Assembly: GCA_023412845.1 (NCBI GenBank)
Contig: JAEZRH010000006.1
Span: 1 to 10,907, forward strand
Length of the DNA stretch: 10,907 bases
Reading direction: 5' to 3'
Origin: Bacillota bacterium
Lineage (GTDB): Bacteria; Bacillota; Clostridia; Oscillospirales; Acutalibacteraceae
Notes under the pieces: generated by a model
Database searches by the model: none
Told to the model about the DNA's origin: nothing
Seen by the model: the letters and a program-made list of their open reading frames with translations, nothing else
In this document: positions 1-7,144 of the stretch, piece after piece
How positions within the stretch are numbered: the first letter of the stretch is position 1
Layout: each line of letters starts with the position of its first letter
Translations under genes and position numbers: made by a program

Positions 1-139
1 GTCCTGGGTTGCCTGGGGCTTCGGCTATACGAAGGTCAGCCCCCGCGATTACATGAAGATGTCCATTCCGACCGGGTGGATCGTCGGCGCGATCCTTTGC
101 ATTTCGATCTATTTCCTGTACGGCGGCCTTGTCCATTGA
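1..139 (+). CDS. C-terminal end of a membrane permease, possibly SLC13/DASS-type (partial)
   Basis: An open frame enters from the left edge (first full codon at base 2) and stops with TGA at 137-139, giving the last 45 residues of a protein. The tail has a Gly/aromatic stretch (SWVAWGFGYTK), a short polar loop with SPRDYMKMSIP, and a hydrophobic helix of about 20 residues (GWIVGAILCISIYFLYGG) ending in LVH. A polar loop followed by a terminal helix is what the end of many secondary transporters looks like. The loop resembles the last loop of SLC13/DASS-type anion permeases, but that assignment rests on a short stretch. It may import the substrate handled by the hydantoinase-like unit that follows, although a terminator separates them. 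Confidence 0.6.
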   Translation, partial: SWVAWGFGYTKVSPRDYMKMSIPTGWIVGAILCISIYFLYGGLVH

Positions 140-242
140 TGCGGCAATTCTTTGCCGTTAGCGAAACCCGCTGATCCATAAAATCAAGAAATGGCCGGAT
201 TTTCCGGCACAGAACGCGGAATGCGGCTATACAGGTGCAAGC

Positions 243-290
243 GGGCAGGCTTACATGAATGATCATTCATAGACGCCTGCCCTTTTATTT
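243..290 (+). terminator. Rho-independent terminator after the permease, with an internal 16-bp palindrome
   Basis: Arms GGGCAGGC (243-250) and GCCTGCCC (275-282) pair perfectly and are followed by TTTTATTT (283-290). The loop holds a second perfect palindrome, ATGAATGATCATTCAT (255-270), which would extend the stem past a 4-nt internal bulge on each side. It ends the permease transcript about 35 bp before the next gene. A smaller hairpin (GCCGGA 194-199 with TCCGGC 203-208) lies upstream without a T-run. I see no convincing promoter between here and the next start codon. Confidence 0.75.
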
Positions 291-323
291 GAAACCCTAG
301 GATGAAAAAGGATGGGATGATTC

Positions 324-2456
324 GTGGCGAGATCCGTTAGAATGGGTATCGACGTAGGCGGTACCTATACCAAAGCAGTAGCGATCGACAATTTGACACA
401 TGAAATCATCGGAAAATCATCGGTAAAAACGACCCACGATGACCCGAGAGGCGTTGCCGCAGGCGTAGTAAAATCGTTTGTCAATTGTTTAAAGGAAAAC
501 AACATTCGTCCGGAGGACGTTATCTTTGTGGCCCACAGCACCACGCAGGCGACCAACGCCCTCATCGAAGGCGACGTTGCCAACGTCGGCGTGATCGGCA
601 TGGCAAAAGGCGGCTTTGAGGGCTTTCTGGCCAAAAGGCAGACGCGTCTGGACGACATCGACCTGGGCAACCGCAAAAAGATCAAAATCCTCAACGCGTT
701 TATCAACACCAAACAACTGACAAAGGAAACCGCCGAGCAGACGGTCCACGAGTTGCAGAAGCAGGGTGCCCAGGTGATCGTCTCCTCCATGGCTTTCGGC
801 GTGGACGACTGCGGTCCGGAAGAATTCGTGTACAAAGCGGCCGACGAAAAAAATATCCCCACCACCATGGCATCCGACATCACCAAGCTGTACGGCCTGA
901 CGCGCAGGACGCGCACCGCCGCCATCAACGCGAGCATCCTGCCTAAAATGCTGGACACCGCCACTTCCACGGAGGCTTCCGTGCGCGAGGCGGGCGTCGG
1001 CGTGCCGCTGATGATCATGCGCGGAGACGGCGGCGTGATGGAGATCAAGGAAATGAAGAGGCGCCCGGTGCTGACCATGCTTTCCGGCCCGGCGGCGTCG
1101 GTCATGGGCGCGCTGCTCTATCTGCGCGCTTCCAACGGCGTATACTTCGAGGTGGGCGGCACGACGACAAACATCGGCGTCATCAAAAACGGGCGGCCGG
1201 CCATCGACTATTCCATCGTGGGCGGGCACCCTACCTATATCAACTCTCTGGACGTCCGGGTGCTCGGCGTGGCGGGCGGTTCCATGGTGCGCGCCAATAA
1301 GGACGGAATCGTGGACGTCGGCCCCCGTTCCGCGCACATCGCCGGAATGGACTACTCCATTTTCAAGCAGCCGGAAGACATCGTCGACCCCAAGGTCGAG
1401 TTCTTTTCGCCGAAGCCGGGGGACCCGGACGATTATGTGGCGATCCGGCTGGCGGGCGGCGAACGCGTGACGATCACCAACACCTGCGCGGCCAACGTAC
1501 TGGGGCTCGTGAAGCCGGAGGATTTCTCCTACGGCAACCCGGAGGCCTCCCGAAAGGCGATGCAGGCGCTGGCGGACTACTGCGGAACGACCGTCGACGA
1601 CATTGCCAACCAGATCATGGAGAAATCATACGCCAAGATCGAGCCGGTCATTCTGGCTCTCGCCGAAAAATACAAGCTGGAAAAAGACCAGATCTCGCTC
1701 GTGGGCGTCGGCGGTGGCGCCTCCGTGCTGATCGTCTATTTCGCCAGGAAAATGGGGTTGAAATACAGCATCCCCAAAAATGCCGAGGTCATTTCCTCCA
1801 TCGGCGTCGCGCTTTCCATGGTGCGCGACGTGGTCGAACGCATCATTCCTTCGCCGACCAAAGAAGACATCCGCAGCATCAAGGCGGAGGCGATGAACAA
1901 AGCCGTCGAGAGCGGCGCCTCCCCCGACAGCGTGGAAATCCATATCGAGATCGATTTGCAGACCTCGAAGGTCACCGCCATCGCGACCGGCTCGACGGAA
2001 GTCAAGACCACCGACCTGCTGCAGAAATGCTGCGAATCGGAAGCGCGCGAGCTGGCGGCGGCCGACATGCGCACCGCCGTGGAAAACACGCGGCTTCTGG
2101 AAAAGACGGATCATTTCTTTGTATTCGGCGCTGCAGCGGAACAGCCCGGCCGGCCCGCCCCCGTGCGGATCGTCGACAGCAAGGGCTTTATCAAGGTGCA
2201 GCGCGGCTATGCCATGGTCTCCAAGGCCAAGGTAAAGGACTACCAGGAAGAGGTCAAACGGCTCTGGGAAGAAATGGCCGTCTATCAGAGCGAAATGATC
2301 GCCCGGCCGGACTACTACCTGTGCATGGGCGCCCGCGTCATGGACTTTTCGGCCACGGAGTTCAGCCAGCTGGCCCTGCTGATGGAGATTGAAACCTCGG
2401 CGATGGACCCGGAGGACGAGATCATCGTGATGGCGGCCAACATGAAGCAGACCTGA
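324..2456 (+). CDS. Hydantoinase/oxoprolinase family protein (HyuA-type, 710 aa)
   Basis: This is a member of the ATP-dependent hydantoinase/oxoprolinase family, ASKHA-fold enzymes that use ATP to open cyclic amides or carboxylate related substrates in the cytoplasm. Visible motifs are the first phosphate loop GIDVGGTYTK (8-17), the conserved AHSTTQATNALIEG (70-83), MRGDGGVME (232-240), TMLSGPAASV (251-260), the second phosphate loop FEVGGTTTNIGV (275-286) and a Gly-rich adenosine motif VGVGGGAS (460-467). Residues 1 to about 200 fit the Hydant_A N-terminal domain and about 200 to 530 the core; the last ~170 residues are not placed. The GTG at 324 has AAAGGAT about 10 bases upstream; an in-frame ATG at 342 is the alternative. 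Substrate cannot be told from sequence. No HyuB-type subunit lies next to it, which is unusual for classical two-subunit hydantoinases. Confidence 0.88.
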   Translation: MARSVRMGIDVGGTYTKAVAIDNLTHEIIGKSSVKTTHDDPRGVAAGVVKSFVNCLKENNIRPEDVIFVAHSTTQATNALIEGDVANVGVIGMAKGGFEGFLAKRQTRLDDIDLGNRKKIKILNAFINTKQLTKETAEQTVHELQKQGAQVIVSSMAFGVDDCGPEEFVYKAADEKNIPTTMASDITKLYGLTRRTRTAAINASILPKMLDTATSTEASVREAGVGVPLMIMRGDGGVMEIKEMKRRPVLTMLSGPAASVMGALLYLRASNGVYFEVGGTTTNIGVIKNGRPAIDYSIVGGHPTYINSLDVRVLGVAGGSMVRANKDGIVDVGPRSAHIAGMDYSIFKQPEDIVDPKVEFFSPKPGDPDDYVAIRLAGGERVTITNTCAANVLGLVKPEDFSYGNPEASRKAMQALADYCGTTVDDIANQIMEKSYAKIEPVILALAEKYKLEKDQISLVGVGGGASVLIVYFARKMGLKYSIPKNAEVISSIGVALSMVRDVVERIIPSPTKEDIRSIKAEAMNKAVESGASPDSVEIHIEIDLQTSKVTAIATGSTEVKTTDLLQKCCESEARELAAADMRTAVENTRLLEKTDHFFVFGAAAEQPGRPAPVRIVDSKGFIKVQRGYAMVSKAKVKDYQEEVKRLWEEMAVYQSEMIARPDYYLCMGARVMDFSATEFSQLALLMEIETSAMDPEDEIIVMAANMKQT

Positions 2457-2520
2457 TCCGCGGTCCCGGTTCCTCTCGCGGCAAAGCGCCCGAAAAAGTG
2501 CGGAAAGGCCGGATACGAAA

Positions 2521-3231
2521 ATGGAACTGTCAAAGAATGATCGCCCAACTCTTGCGCAGATGGCGTCGGCTCTGCGCGAAGTGGACGACGAAAGCTGGGG
2601 GGCGTACCTCTTTTCCCGTGATATCCTGCGGGACCGGGTCACGCCGGAGCGAAAATCCGAAATGATCGCAAAATCCACTCACTGCGGTCAGGAGTATGCG
2701 GAGCGGATCGCTGGCGAAACGGGCGCGCGTACTCCTGACGAGCTTCCGTCTTTTTTCGGCCTGCGTGTCGCATCCGGCGATGTGCCCATGACGGAAAAAA
2801 GGGTCCTGTTCGCCAGTTTCACCCCGCCGGACGGGATCACGGTCATGAAGGAGCCTTTAAGAAAATACGGCGGCGTGCTCGCCGGCCTGCCGCCTGAAGA
2901 GGCCGCCCTGCTGCCCACGGAATCCGAGGTCTACAGCATTCTTCTCGGGCACGAGCTTTTCCACTTTGTCGAAGAGCGGCATAAGGACGAAATCTATACC
3001 CGCACGGAAAAGATCCGGCTTTGGAAAATCTTCGGGTTCGAGAACGACTCCACAATCCGCGCTTTGGGGGAGATCGCCGGCATGGCCTTTACGAAAGCGC
3101 TCTGCCGGGTCCCCTTTTCCCCCTCCCTGCTTGACGTGCTTCTCCTTTACAGCTATAATGAAAACTATTCGCGGGAAGTGTACGGAAGCGTGATGGATAT
3201 CTTCGCCCATCAAAGAGTTGACAGAGGTTAG
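2521..3231 (+). CDS. Unrecognised protein with a zincin-like HELFH motif
   Basis: I do not recognise the family of this 236-residue soluble protein. No signal peptide or membrane helix is visible. A zinc-peptidase-type motif HELFH sits at residues 144-148 in a helix-like segment (YSILLGHELFHFVEE), and Glu184 in ALGEIAGMAF lies 36 residues after the second His, a spacing compatible with a gluzincin third ligand. It starts 64 bp after the HyuA-like gene, with GGAAAGG at 2502-2508 and GGAT closer to the ATG, and ends 9 bp before the GntR gene, so it is very likely co-transcribed. It could be a peptidase acting on a product of the neighbouring enzyme, or a metal-binding protein that merely shares the motif. 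The coding call is firm; the activity is inference. Confidence 0.8.
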   Translation: MELSKNDRPTLAQMASALREVDDESWGAYLFSRDILRDRVTPERKSEMIAKSTHCGQEYAERIAGETGARTPDELPSFFGLRVASGDVPMTEKRVLFASFTPPDGITVMKEPLRKYGGVLAGLPPEEAALLPTESEVYSILLGHELFHFVEERHKDEIYTRTEKIRLWKIFGFENDSTIRALGEIAGMAFTKALCRVPFSPSLLDVLLLYSYNENYSREVYGSVMDIFAHQRVDRG

Positions 3232-3240
3232 GTATTATTC

Positions 3241-3951
3241 ATGGAACAGGACGGTCTGCTGTACGACGTGACCTATCAGCAAATACGCAAAGACATCATG
3301 GACCTTTCGCTGGAACCCGGAGCCGCTCTGAGCGTCCGGAAGATTGCGGACAGGTATCAGGTGGGCCGCACGCCGGCGCGCGAAGCGATGATGCGGCTGC
3401 AGAAGGAAAATCTTGTCCACATCTACCCGCAGTCGGGGACCGTCGTTTCCAAATTATCCTTACGGCAGATCGAAGAAGAACGTTTCATCCGTGAAACCCT
3501 GGAGCTCGCCTCGGTGGACGATTTTATCAAATACAAGGGGCCTCTGGTAACGGACGCCATGGAATATATCGTCGGACTGCAAAAAAAAGCTCTTATGATG
3601 GATGCAAGGAAGGAATTTTTTGCCCAGGACAACAATTTCCACCGTTTGGTCTTTGAAACGGCGGGCAAAAATCTGGCGTGGAAAACGATCAATATGATAT
3701 CGTCCCAATATAACCGGTTCCGGTTTCTGACGACCGGCGTCGAGGGGCTGAACTGGCAGATCCTCGACCAGCACGGGCAGGTCCTGCGCGCGGCGAAATC
3801 AGGCGCCGCGGAAGAGATGAAGCGCGTTCTGGAGAAGCATCTGGACTGCATCAAAAACGAGTATGATAAAATACTTGCCACGCACCCGCAGTATTTCGTT
3901 GCTGAAACCCACAAACAGACCCCGCTGGCCGAACTTGACGCCAACAATTAA
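3241..3951 (+). CDS. GntR family transcriptional regulator, FCD (FadR C-terminal) subfamily
   Basis: This is a DNA-binding regulator of 236 residues, the usual size for the subfamily. The N-terminal winged helix spans about 8-72, with LSVRKIADRYQVGRTPAREA (30-49) as helix-turn-helix and AMMRLQKENLV following. The all-helical FCD domain begins near 75 and shows the metal/ligand set Asp130 and His134 (in QDNNFH), His178 (DQHGQV) and His200 (EKHL), so a metal-assisted carboxylate ligand is plausible. It is the last gene of the unit, 9 bp after the HELFH gene; AGAGGT at 3223-3228 inside the upstream gene's end is the likely ribosome-binding site. It probably controls its own operon; the palindrome at 255-270 is a possible but unproven operator. 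Confidence 0.9.
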   Translation: MEQDGLLYDVTYQQIRKDIMDLSLEPGAALSVRKIADRYQVGRTPAREAMMRLQKENLVHIYPQSGTVVSKLSLRQIEEERFIRETLELASVDDFIKYKGPLVTDAMEYIVGLQKKALMMDARKEFFAQDNNFHRLVFETAGKNLAWKTINMISSQYNRFRFLTTGVEGLNWQILDQHGQVLRAAKSGAAEEMKRVLEKHLDCIKNEYDKILATHPQYFVAETHKQTPLAELDANN

Positions 3952-3974
3952 AACCCGGGCCGCATGGCCCCGGG
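3947..3974 (-). terminator. Hairpin terminator for the AraC-type gene (minus strand)
   Basis: CCCGGGCC (3954-3961) and GGCCCCGGG (3966-3974) form a GC-rich stem with one bulged C and a four-base loop. Read on the minus strand it is followed by TTTTAATT (complement of 3946-3953), the right polarity for the AraC-type gene that ends at 4082. On the plus strand no T-run follows directly. Confidence 0.55.
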
Positions 3975-3999
3975 CACATAAAAATTTTGCAGCCGTTTT

Positions 4000-4066
4000 G
4001 CTGAAGAAAAATGCGGGAAACCTGCGAGCCGCTTCGCCCGCGCCGCTTTTCTTCAGCTGTTTTTTT
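4000..4066 (+). terminator. Rho-independent terminator of the hydantoinase-like operon
   Basis: GCTGAAGAAAA (4000-4010) pairs perfectly over 11 bases with TTTTCTTCAGC (4047-4057), followed by TGTTTTTTT (4058-4066). The 36-base interior is GC-rich and can fold further. It lies 49 bp after the GntR stop codon, between convergent genes. Confidence 0.75.
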
Positions 4067-4081
4067 GCCTGTGCCCGCTTC

Positions 4082-4939
4082 TCAGTTCGAGCTGTATTTG
4101 GAAAACCGTTTGGGCGGCATGCCGACCTTGCTGGTAAAGCTCTTTACAAAGTTTACATAGTCGTTGAATCCGCTGCCCTCGCAAGCTTCCGCCACGCTGG
4201 CGCCGTTCATCAGCAGCGCCTTGGCGATGCTGATGCGGCGGGCCGTGATGTATTTATTGATGGTGGTGCCCGTCTCCAGCCGGAAAGCGCGGCAAAGGTA
4301 CGATTCACTGACGAAAAAGTGCTCCGCCAGGAATCTGACCGTCAGCTTTTCCCGGATGTTTGCGTTGATGTACTCCATCAGTTCCATCACCAGACTGTTG
4401 TATTGGTACTGAAGGGCGGCCGCGGGCCGGCGCTCTTCAAGAAATCTGCGGTTCAGCATCACCATCAGCTCCACAAAGGTGGTGCTTTCGATCAGATCGG
4501 CACCGAAGCCGGACGCGCTCGTGATCTTCCGCGTGTAAAAGACAAGGCGCTGCCGGCTCTCTTTGTCAAGCCGGATGCGGTTTCTTGCGGCACCCGCGCG
4601 GTCGTGGAAGCAGGCGGCGAGGTCCGTCTCTGGGGTCGACAGCGAAGCGAGAAAATCGGGATAAATGGAGACGACTATACGTTCGTGTGCCTCGGTGTCC
4701 TTCGGCGTGACGTAGTGGGTCTCGTACTGGTTGATGACAAACGCATCCCCGGGCTCCACGTCGTAGCATTTGTCGCCGATGAGAAAATGCTTGCCGCCTG
4801 AGATGGAGTAATAGATTTCATAGCAATTGTGGATGTGCATTTCCATGGTCTTTTCTTCATTGTACAGGTAGGCGACGGTGAATTTTCTGCCCGCGATGCA
4901 GTCCTGTACCGCCATTTTGCAGTTGTCGTAGCTTTTCAT
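4082..4939 (-). CDS. AraC family transcriptional regulator with N-terminal cupin domain
   Basis: This 285-residue regulator has the standard two-part layout. An N-terminal sugar-sensing cupin (about 15-110) includes MEMHIHNCYEIYYSISG (32-48) and VEPGDAFVINQYETHYV (61-77). The C-terminal double helix-turn-helix lies at about 186-285: the first is LTVRFLAEHFFVSESYLCRA (199-218), the second lies in SVAEACEGSGFNDYVNFVKS (248-267), followed by the family signature KVGMPPKRFSKY. GGAGGAGAGG stands just before the ATG at 4939. It is divergent from kduI, so it most likely activates kduI-kduD in response to an unsaturated uronate or related oligosaccharide intermediate. Its own predicted -35 box overlaps one operator half, which suggests autoregulation. 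The ligand is inferred from the neighbours. Confidence 0.92.
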   Translation of the reverse strand: MKSYDNCKMAVQDCIAGRKFTVAYLYNEEKTMEMHIHNCYEIYYSISGGKHFLIGDKCYDVEPGDAFVINQYETHYVTPKDTEAHERIVVSIYPDFLASLSTPETDLAACFHDRAGAARNRIRLDKESRQRLVFYTRKITSASGFGADLIESTTFVELMVMLNRRFLEERRPAAALQYQYNSLVMELMEYINANIREKLTVRFLAEHFFVSESYLCRAFRLETGTTINKYITARRISIAKALLMNGASVAEACEGSGFNDYVNFVKSFTSKVGMPPKRFSKYSSN

Positions 4940-4981
4940 GGAGCGCCCTCTCCTCCGAACGGCATTTTCCGTACGGTCTAC

Positions 4982-5010
4982 AGTTTACACCGGCGGTTCA
5001 ACTTTTGCAA
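4982..5010 (-). promoter_or_regulatory. Predicted promoter of the AraC-type gene
   Basis: On the minus strand, TTGCAA (5010-5005) and TAAACT (4987-4982) are 17 bp apart, each matching four of six consensus bases. Transcription would begin near 4975, giving a leader of about 36 nt. The -35 box lies inside the first copy of the tandem operator-like repeat. Confidence 0.45.
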
Positions 5011-5043
5011 ATATTCGCATAAAAATTGCAAAGAATTTGCATA
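5005..5043 (+). promoter_or_regulatory. Tandem operator-like direct repeat, probable AraC-type binding sites
   Basis: TTGCAAATATTCGCATA (5005-5021) and TTGCAAAGAATTTGCATA (5026-5043) share TTGCAAA and GCATA blocks, with starts 21 bp apart, two helical turns. Same-orientation sites at this period, the downstream one abutting or covering the -35 position, are typical of activation by AraC-family proteins. The target promoter has an extended -10 at 5051-5059 and no good -35, as expected for an activator-dependent promoter. Confidence 0.6.
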
Positions 5044-5050
5044 TACAAGA

Positions 5051-5059
5051 TGTTATACT
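5051..5059 (+). promoter_or_regulatory. Extended -10 element of the kduI-kduD promoter
   Basis: TGT followed by TATACT (5054-5059) is a good extended -10. At 17-bp spacing the -35 position (5031-5036) reads AAGAAT, which is poor and lies inside the downstream operator copy. The predicted start is near 5066, leaving a leader of about 100 nt that contains a GC hairpin (CCCCGC 5118-5123 with GCGGGG 5135-5140) ahead of the ribosome-binding site at 5150-5156. Confidence 0.5.
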
Positions 5060-5164
5060 TGAAATATAGCATTTTCCCTGTGCCGGAAGGCGAAACATCG
5101 TTGGATTTTAACTGTTCCCCCGCTTTCCGGAAGCGCGGGGCAAGGCTGCAAGGAGATTTCAAGC

Positions 5165-6007
5165 ATGGATATCCGTTATTCCGTCAACCAGAGGGATTTC
5201 AAGCGTTACACCACCGAAGAGGTGCGCCGGGAATTCCTCATCGAAAATCTGTACCAGCCGGACCGCGTCGTTTCGGTCTACAGCTATGTGGACCGCATGG
5301 TCGTGCTCGGCTGCATGCCGGTCAAGAAGGCCCTGCCGCTCGACGACGGGCTGGATGTATGGAAGAACTTCGGCACCCGTTTCTTCCTGGAGCGGCGCGA
5401 GATCGGCATCTTCAACCTCGGCGGCAGCGGCCGCATCACGGCGGACGGCACCGTCTATCCGCTCGGGCACAAGGATTGCCTGTATGTCACGCAGGGCACG
5501 AAGCAAGTCGAATTCGCGAGCGACGACGCCGCGGCCCCCGCCAAATTTTATATGGTTTCCGCGCCGGCTCATTGCGCCTACGAGACGCGGCTGATCACCA
5601 TCGCCCAAGCCGCCAAGCGGCCGCTCGGCTCTGTGGAGACCGCCAACAAGCGGGTCATCAACCAGTTCATTCACCCGGATGTGCTCAAGACCTGCCAGCT
5701 CTCAATGGGCCTCACGGAGCTTTCCCCGGGCAGCGTCTGGAACACCATCCCCGCACACACGCACGAACGCCGGATGGAAGTCTACACCTACTTCGATATC
5801 CCCGAAGGAAACGTCGTGTTCCATCTGATGGGCGAACCGACCGAGACAAGGCACGTCGTCATGCAGAACGGGCAGGCCGTCATTAATCCCTCGTGGAGCA
5901 TCCACGCAGGCGCCGGCACCTCGAGCTACAGCTTTATCTGGGCGATGGGCGGAGAAAACCAGGCGTTCGACGATATGGACAACATTCCCACCACGTCGCT
6001 GCGCTGA
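5165..6007 (+). CDS. kduI: 5-dehydro-4-deoxy-D-glucuronate isomerase KduI (EC 5.3.1.17)
   Basis: KduI is a cytoplasmic zinc isomerase that turns 5-keto-4-deoxyuronate, formed when unsaturated uronic acid from pectin or glycosaminoglycans opens, into 3-deoxy-D-glycero-2,5-hexodiulosonate. The 280-residue length matches the family. The metal-binding set is visible: His198 and His200 in IPAHTHERRMEVY, Glu205, and His247 in SWSIHAG, offset by two from the E. coli residues. Other family stretches are GIFNLGGSG (81-89), KRVINQFIHPD (162-172) and a Trp-rich end, FIWAMGGENQAFDDMD. AAGGAGA lies 9 bases before the ATG. It is the first gene after the AraC-controlled promoter and precedes kduD by 123 bp. 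Confidence 0.96.
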   Translation: MDIRYSVNQRDFKRYTTEEVRREFLIENLYQPDRVVSVYSYVDRMVVLGCMPVKKALPLDDGLDVWKNFGTRFFLERREIGIFNLGGSGRITADGTVYPLGHKDCLYVTQGTKQVEFASDDAAAPAKFYMVSAPAHCAYETRLITIAQAAKRPLGSVETANKRVINQFIHPDVLKTCQLSMGLTELSPGSVWNTIPAHTHERRMEVYTYFDIPEGNVVFHLMGEPTETRHVVMQNGQAVINPSWSIHAGAGTSSYSFIWAMGGENQAFDDMDNIPTTSLR

Positions 6008-6070
6008 GCGGCGCGGGCACAGCCGTTTCGCCCCGCCGTTCAGCCCGCAGCAGACCGATGGCGTGTTTTG

Positions 6071-6096
6071 GCGGGAGAGTCAATAACATCTCCCGC
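6071..6096 (+). other. Intercistronic hairpin between kduI and kduD
   Basis: GCGGGAGA (6071-6078) and TCTCCCGC (6089-6096) form a perfect 8-bp stem with a 10-base loop. No T-run follows, so it is a poor terminator and more likely an mRNA processing or stability element. A small palindrome, AATGAATCATT, follows at 6103-6113, just before the kduD ribosome-binding site. Confidence 0.45.
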
Positions 6097-6130
6097 AGGC
6101 ACAATGAATCATTGAAAGAAAGGAAGCACT

Positions 6131-6919
6131 ATGATGGAAATTCTGGATTCGTTTTCCCTGAAGGGCAAGGTAGCGCTGGTCACGGGCGCATCCTACGGCA
6201 TCGGCATGGCCATCGCCACGGCATTTGCGTCCGCCGGCGCGACCATCGTCTTCAACGACATCAAGCCCGAGCTCGTGGAAAAAGGTCTCGCGGCCTACAA
6301 GGAGCGCGGCATCGAGGCTCACGGCTACGTCTGCGACGTCACCGACGAGGAGGCCGTGCAGAAGTTCATCGCCACGGTCAGGCAGGAGGTCGGCGTCATC
6401 GACATCCTCGTCAACAACGCCGGTATCATCAAGCGCATCCCCATGCTGGAGATGAAAGCCTCCGAATTCCGTCAGGTCATCGACGTAGACCTGAACGCGC
6501 CTTTCATCGTCTCCAAGGCCGTTATCCCCGACATGATCAAAAAGGGCCACGGCAAGATCATCAACATCTGCAGCATGATGAGCGAGCTGGGGCGCGAGAC
6601 GGTCTCCGCTTATGCGGCGGCCAAAGGCGGCCTCAAGATGCTCACGCGGAACATCGCTTCCGAGTACGGGCAGTACAACATCCAATGCAACGGCATCGGA
6701 CCCGGCTACATCGAGACCCCGCAGACGGCTCCGCTGCGCACGCCGGAGCATCCGTTCAACAAATTCATCATCTCAAAGACCCCCGCCGCCCGCTGGGGAA
6801 AAACGGACGACCTGATGGGCCCCGCCGTGTTCCTCGCCAGCGACGCCAGCAATTTTGTAAACGGACATGTTCTGTATGTCGACGGCGGCATCCTCGCCTA
6901 TATCGGCAAACAGCCGTAA
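6131..6919 (+). CDS. kduD: 2-dehydro-3-deoxy-D-gluconate 5-dehydrogenase KduD (short-chain dehydrogenase)
   Basis: This 262-residue classical short-chain dehydrogenase/reductase is predicted to catalyse the NADH-dependent reduction of 2,5-diketo-3-deoxygluconate to 2-keto-3-deoxygluconate, the step after KduI. The cofactor loop is TGASYGIG (18-25), Asp43 at the end of the second strand (VFNDIK) favours NAD(H) over NADP(H), NNAG is at 95-98, and the catalytic tetrad is Asn122, Ser148, Tyr161 and Lys165 (YAAAK). PGYIET (191-196) and the end LYVDGGILAYIG are typical of the gluconate-5-dehydrogenase/KduD branch. The assignment to KduD rather than gluconate 5-dehydrogenase rests on adjacency to kduI. 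AAAGGAAG precedes two adjacent ATGs (6131, 6134); either could be used. Kinase and aldolase for the product are not in the window. Confidence 0.9.
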   Translation: MMEILDSFSLKGKVALVTGASYGIGMAIATAFASAGATIVFNDIKPELVEKGLAAYKERGIEAHGYVCDVTDEEAVQKFIATVRQEVGVIDILVNNAGIIKRIPMLEMKASEFRQVIDVDLNAPFIVSKAVIPDMIKKGHGKIINICSMMSELGRETVSAYAAAKGGLKMLTRNIASEYGQYNIQCNGIGPGYIETPQTAPLRTPEHPFNKFIISKTPAARWGKTDDLMGPAVFLASDASNFVNGHVLYVDGGILAYIGKQP

Positions 6920-6955
6920 AGCGCAAAGCACCGTTTGCCCTTGCGGATGACAGTC

Positions 6956-7000
6956 AAAAACCCGTGCAGCTATCGGTTCGACCGGTATCTGCGCGGGTTT
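6956..7000 (+). terminator. Long hairpin terminator, probably bidirectional, between kduD and the HxlR-type gene
   Basis: AAACCCGTGCAG (6958-6969) pairs with CTGCGCGGGTTT (6989-7000) with one G-T pair, and inside it TATCGGT and ACCGGTA pair around a TCG loop. The stem is long and stable. Plus-strand reading gives TTTGCTTT afterwards; minus-strand reading gives TTTTT. It can end kduD and also the HxlR-type transcript. The 144 bp to the HxlR-type stop hold only a short direct repeat (GATCCGCCT twice). Confidence 0.7.
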
Positions 7001-7144
7001 GCTTTGCCCGCATGGCGGCTCCCCTGTTCATCGTCGTGAGATTGGCGGCGCTTGATCGCGCGGCAGTTCCCCGCAACCGGAATATTGCGCGGCGCGCCCC
7101 GGGATCCGCCTCAAACCGGCACGGCTTCCGATCCGCCTGAAAAT

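Noticed and set aside
36..266. Minus-strand open frame upstream of the HyuA-like gene
   Set aside because: It overlaps the permease tail and the terminator hairpin, is rich in Arg and Cys, and shows no domain or ribosome-binding site.
489..1337. Long minus-strand frame within the HyuA-like gene (also 365-1105 and 1626-2678)
   Set aside because: His/Arg/Val-rich composition typical of the antisense of a GC-rich gene; the opposite frame has clear family motifs throughout.
3863..4801. 312-codon plus-strand frame over the AraC-type gene
   Set aside because: It crosses two terminators and is antisense to a gene with unmistakable AraC-family helices.
5026..5886. Long plus-strand frame overlapping kduI, and 5893-7140 overlapping kduD
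   Set aside because: Arg/His-rich shadow frames; kduI and kduD in the other frames carry full catalytic motifs and good ribosome-binding sites.
7102..7140. 9-bp direct repeat GATCCGCCT after the HxlR-type gene
   Set aside because: Only two short copies in GC-rich sequence; chance is a sufficient explanation.
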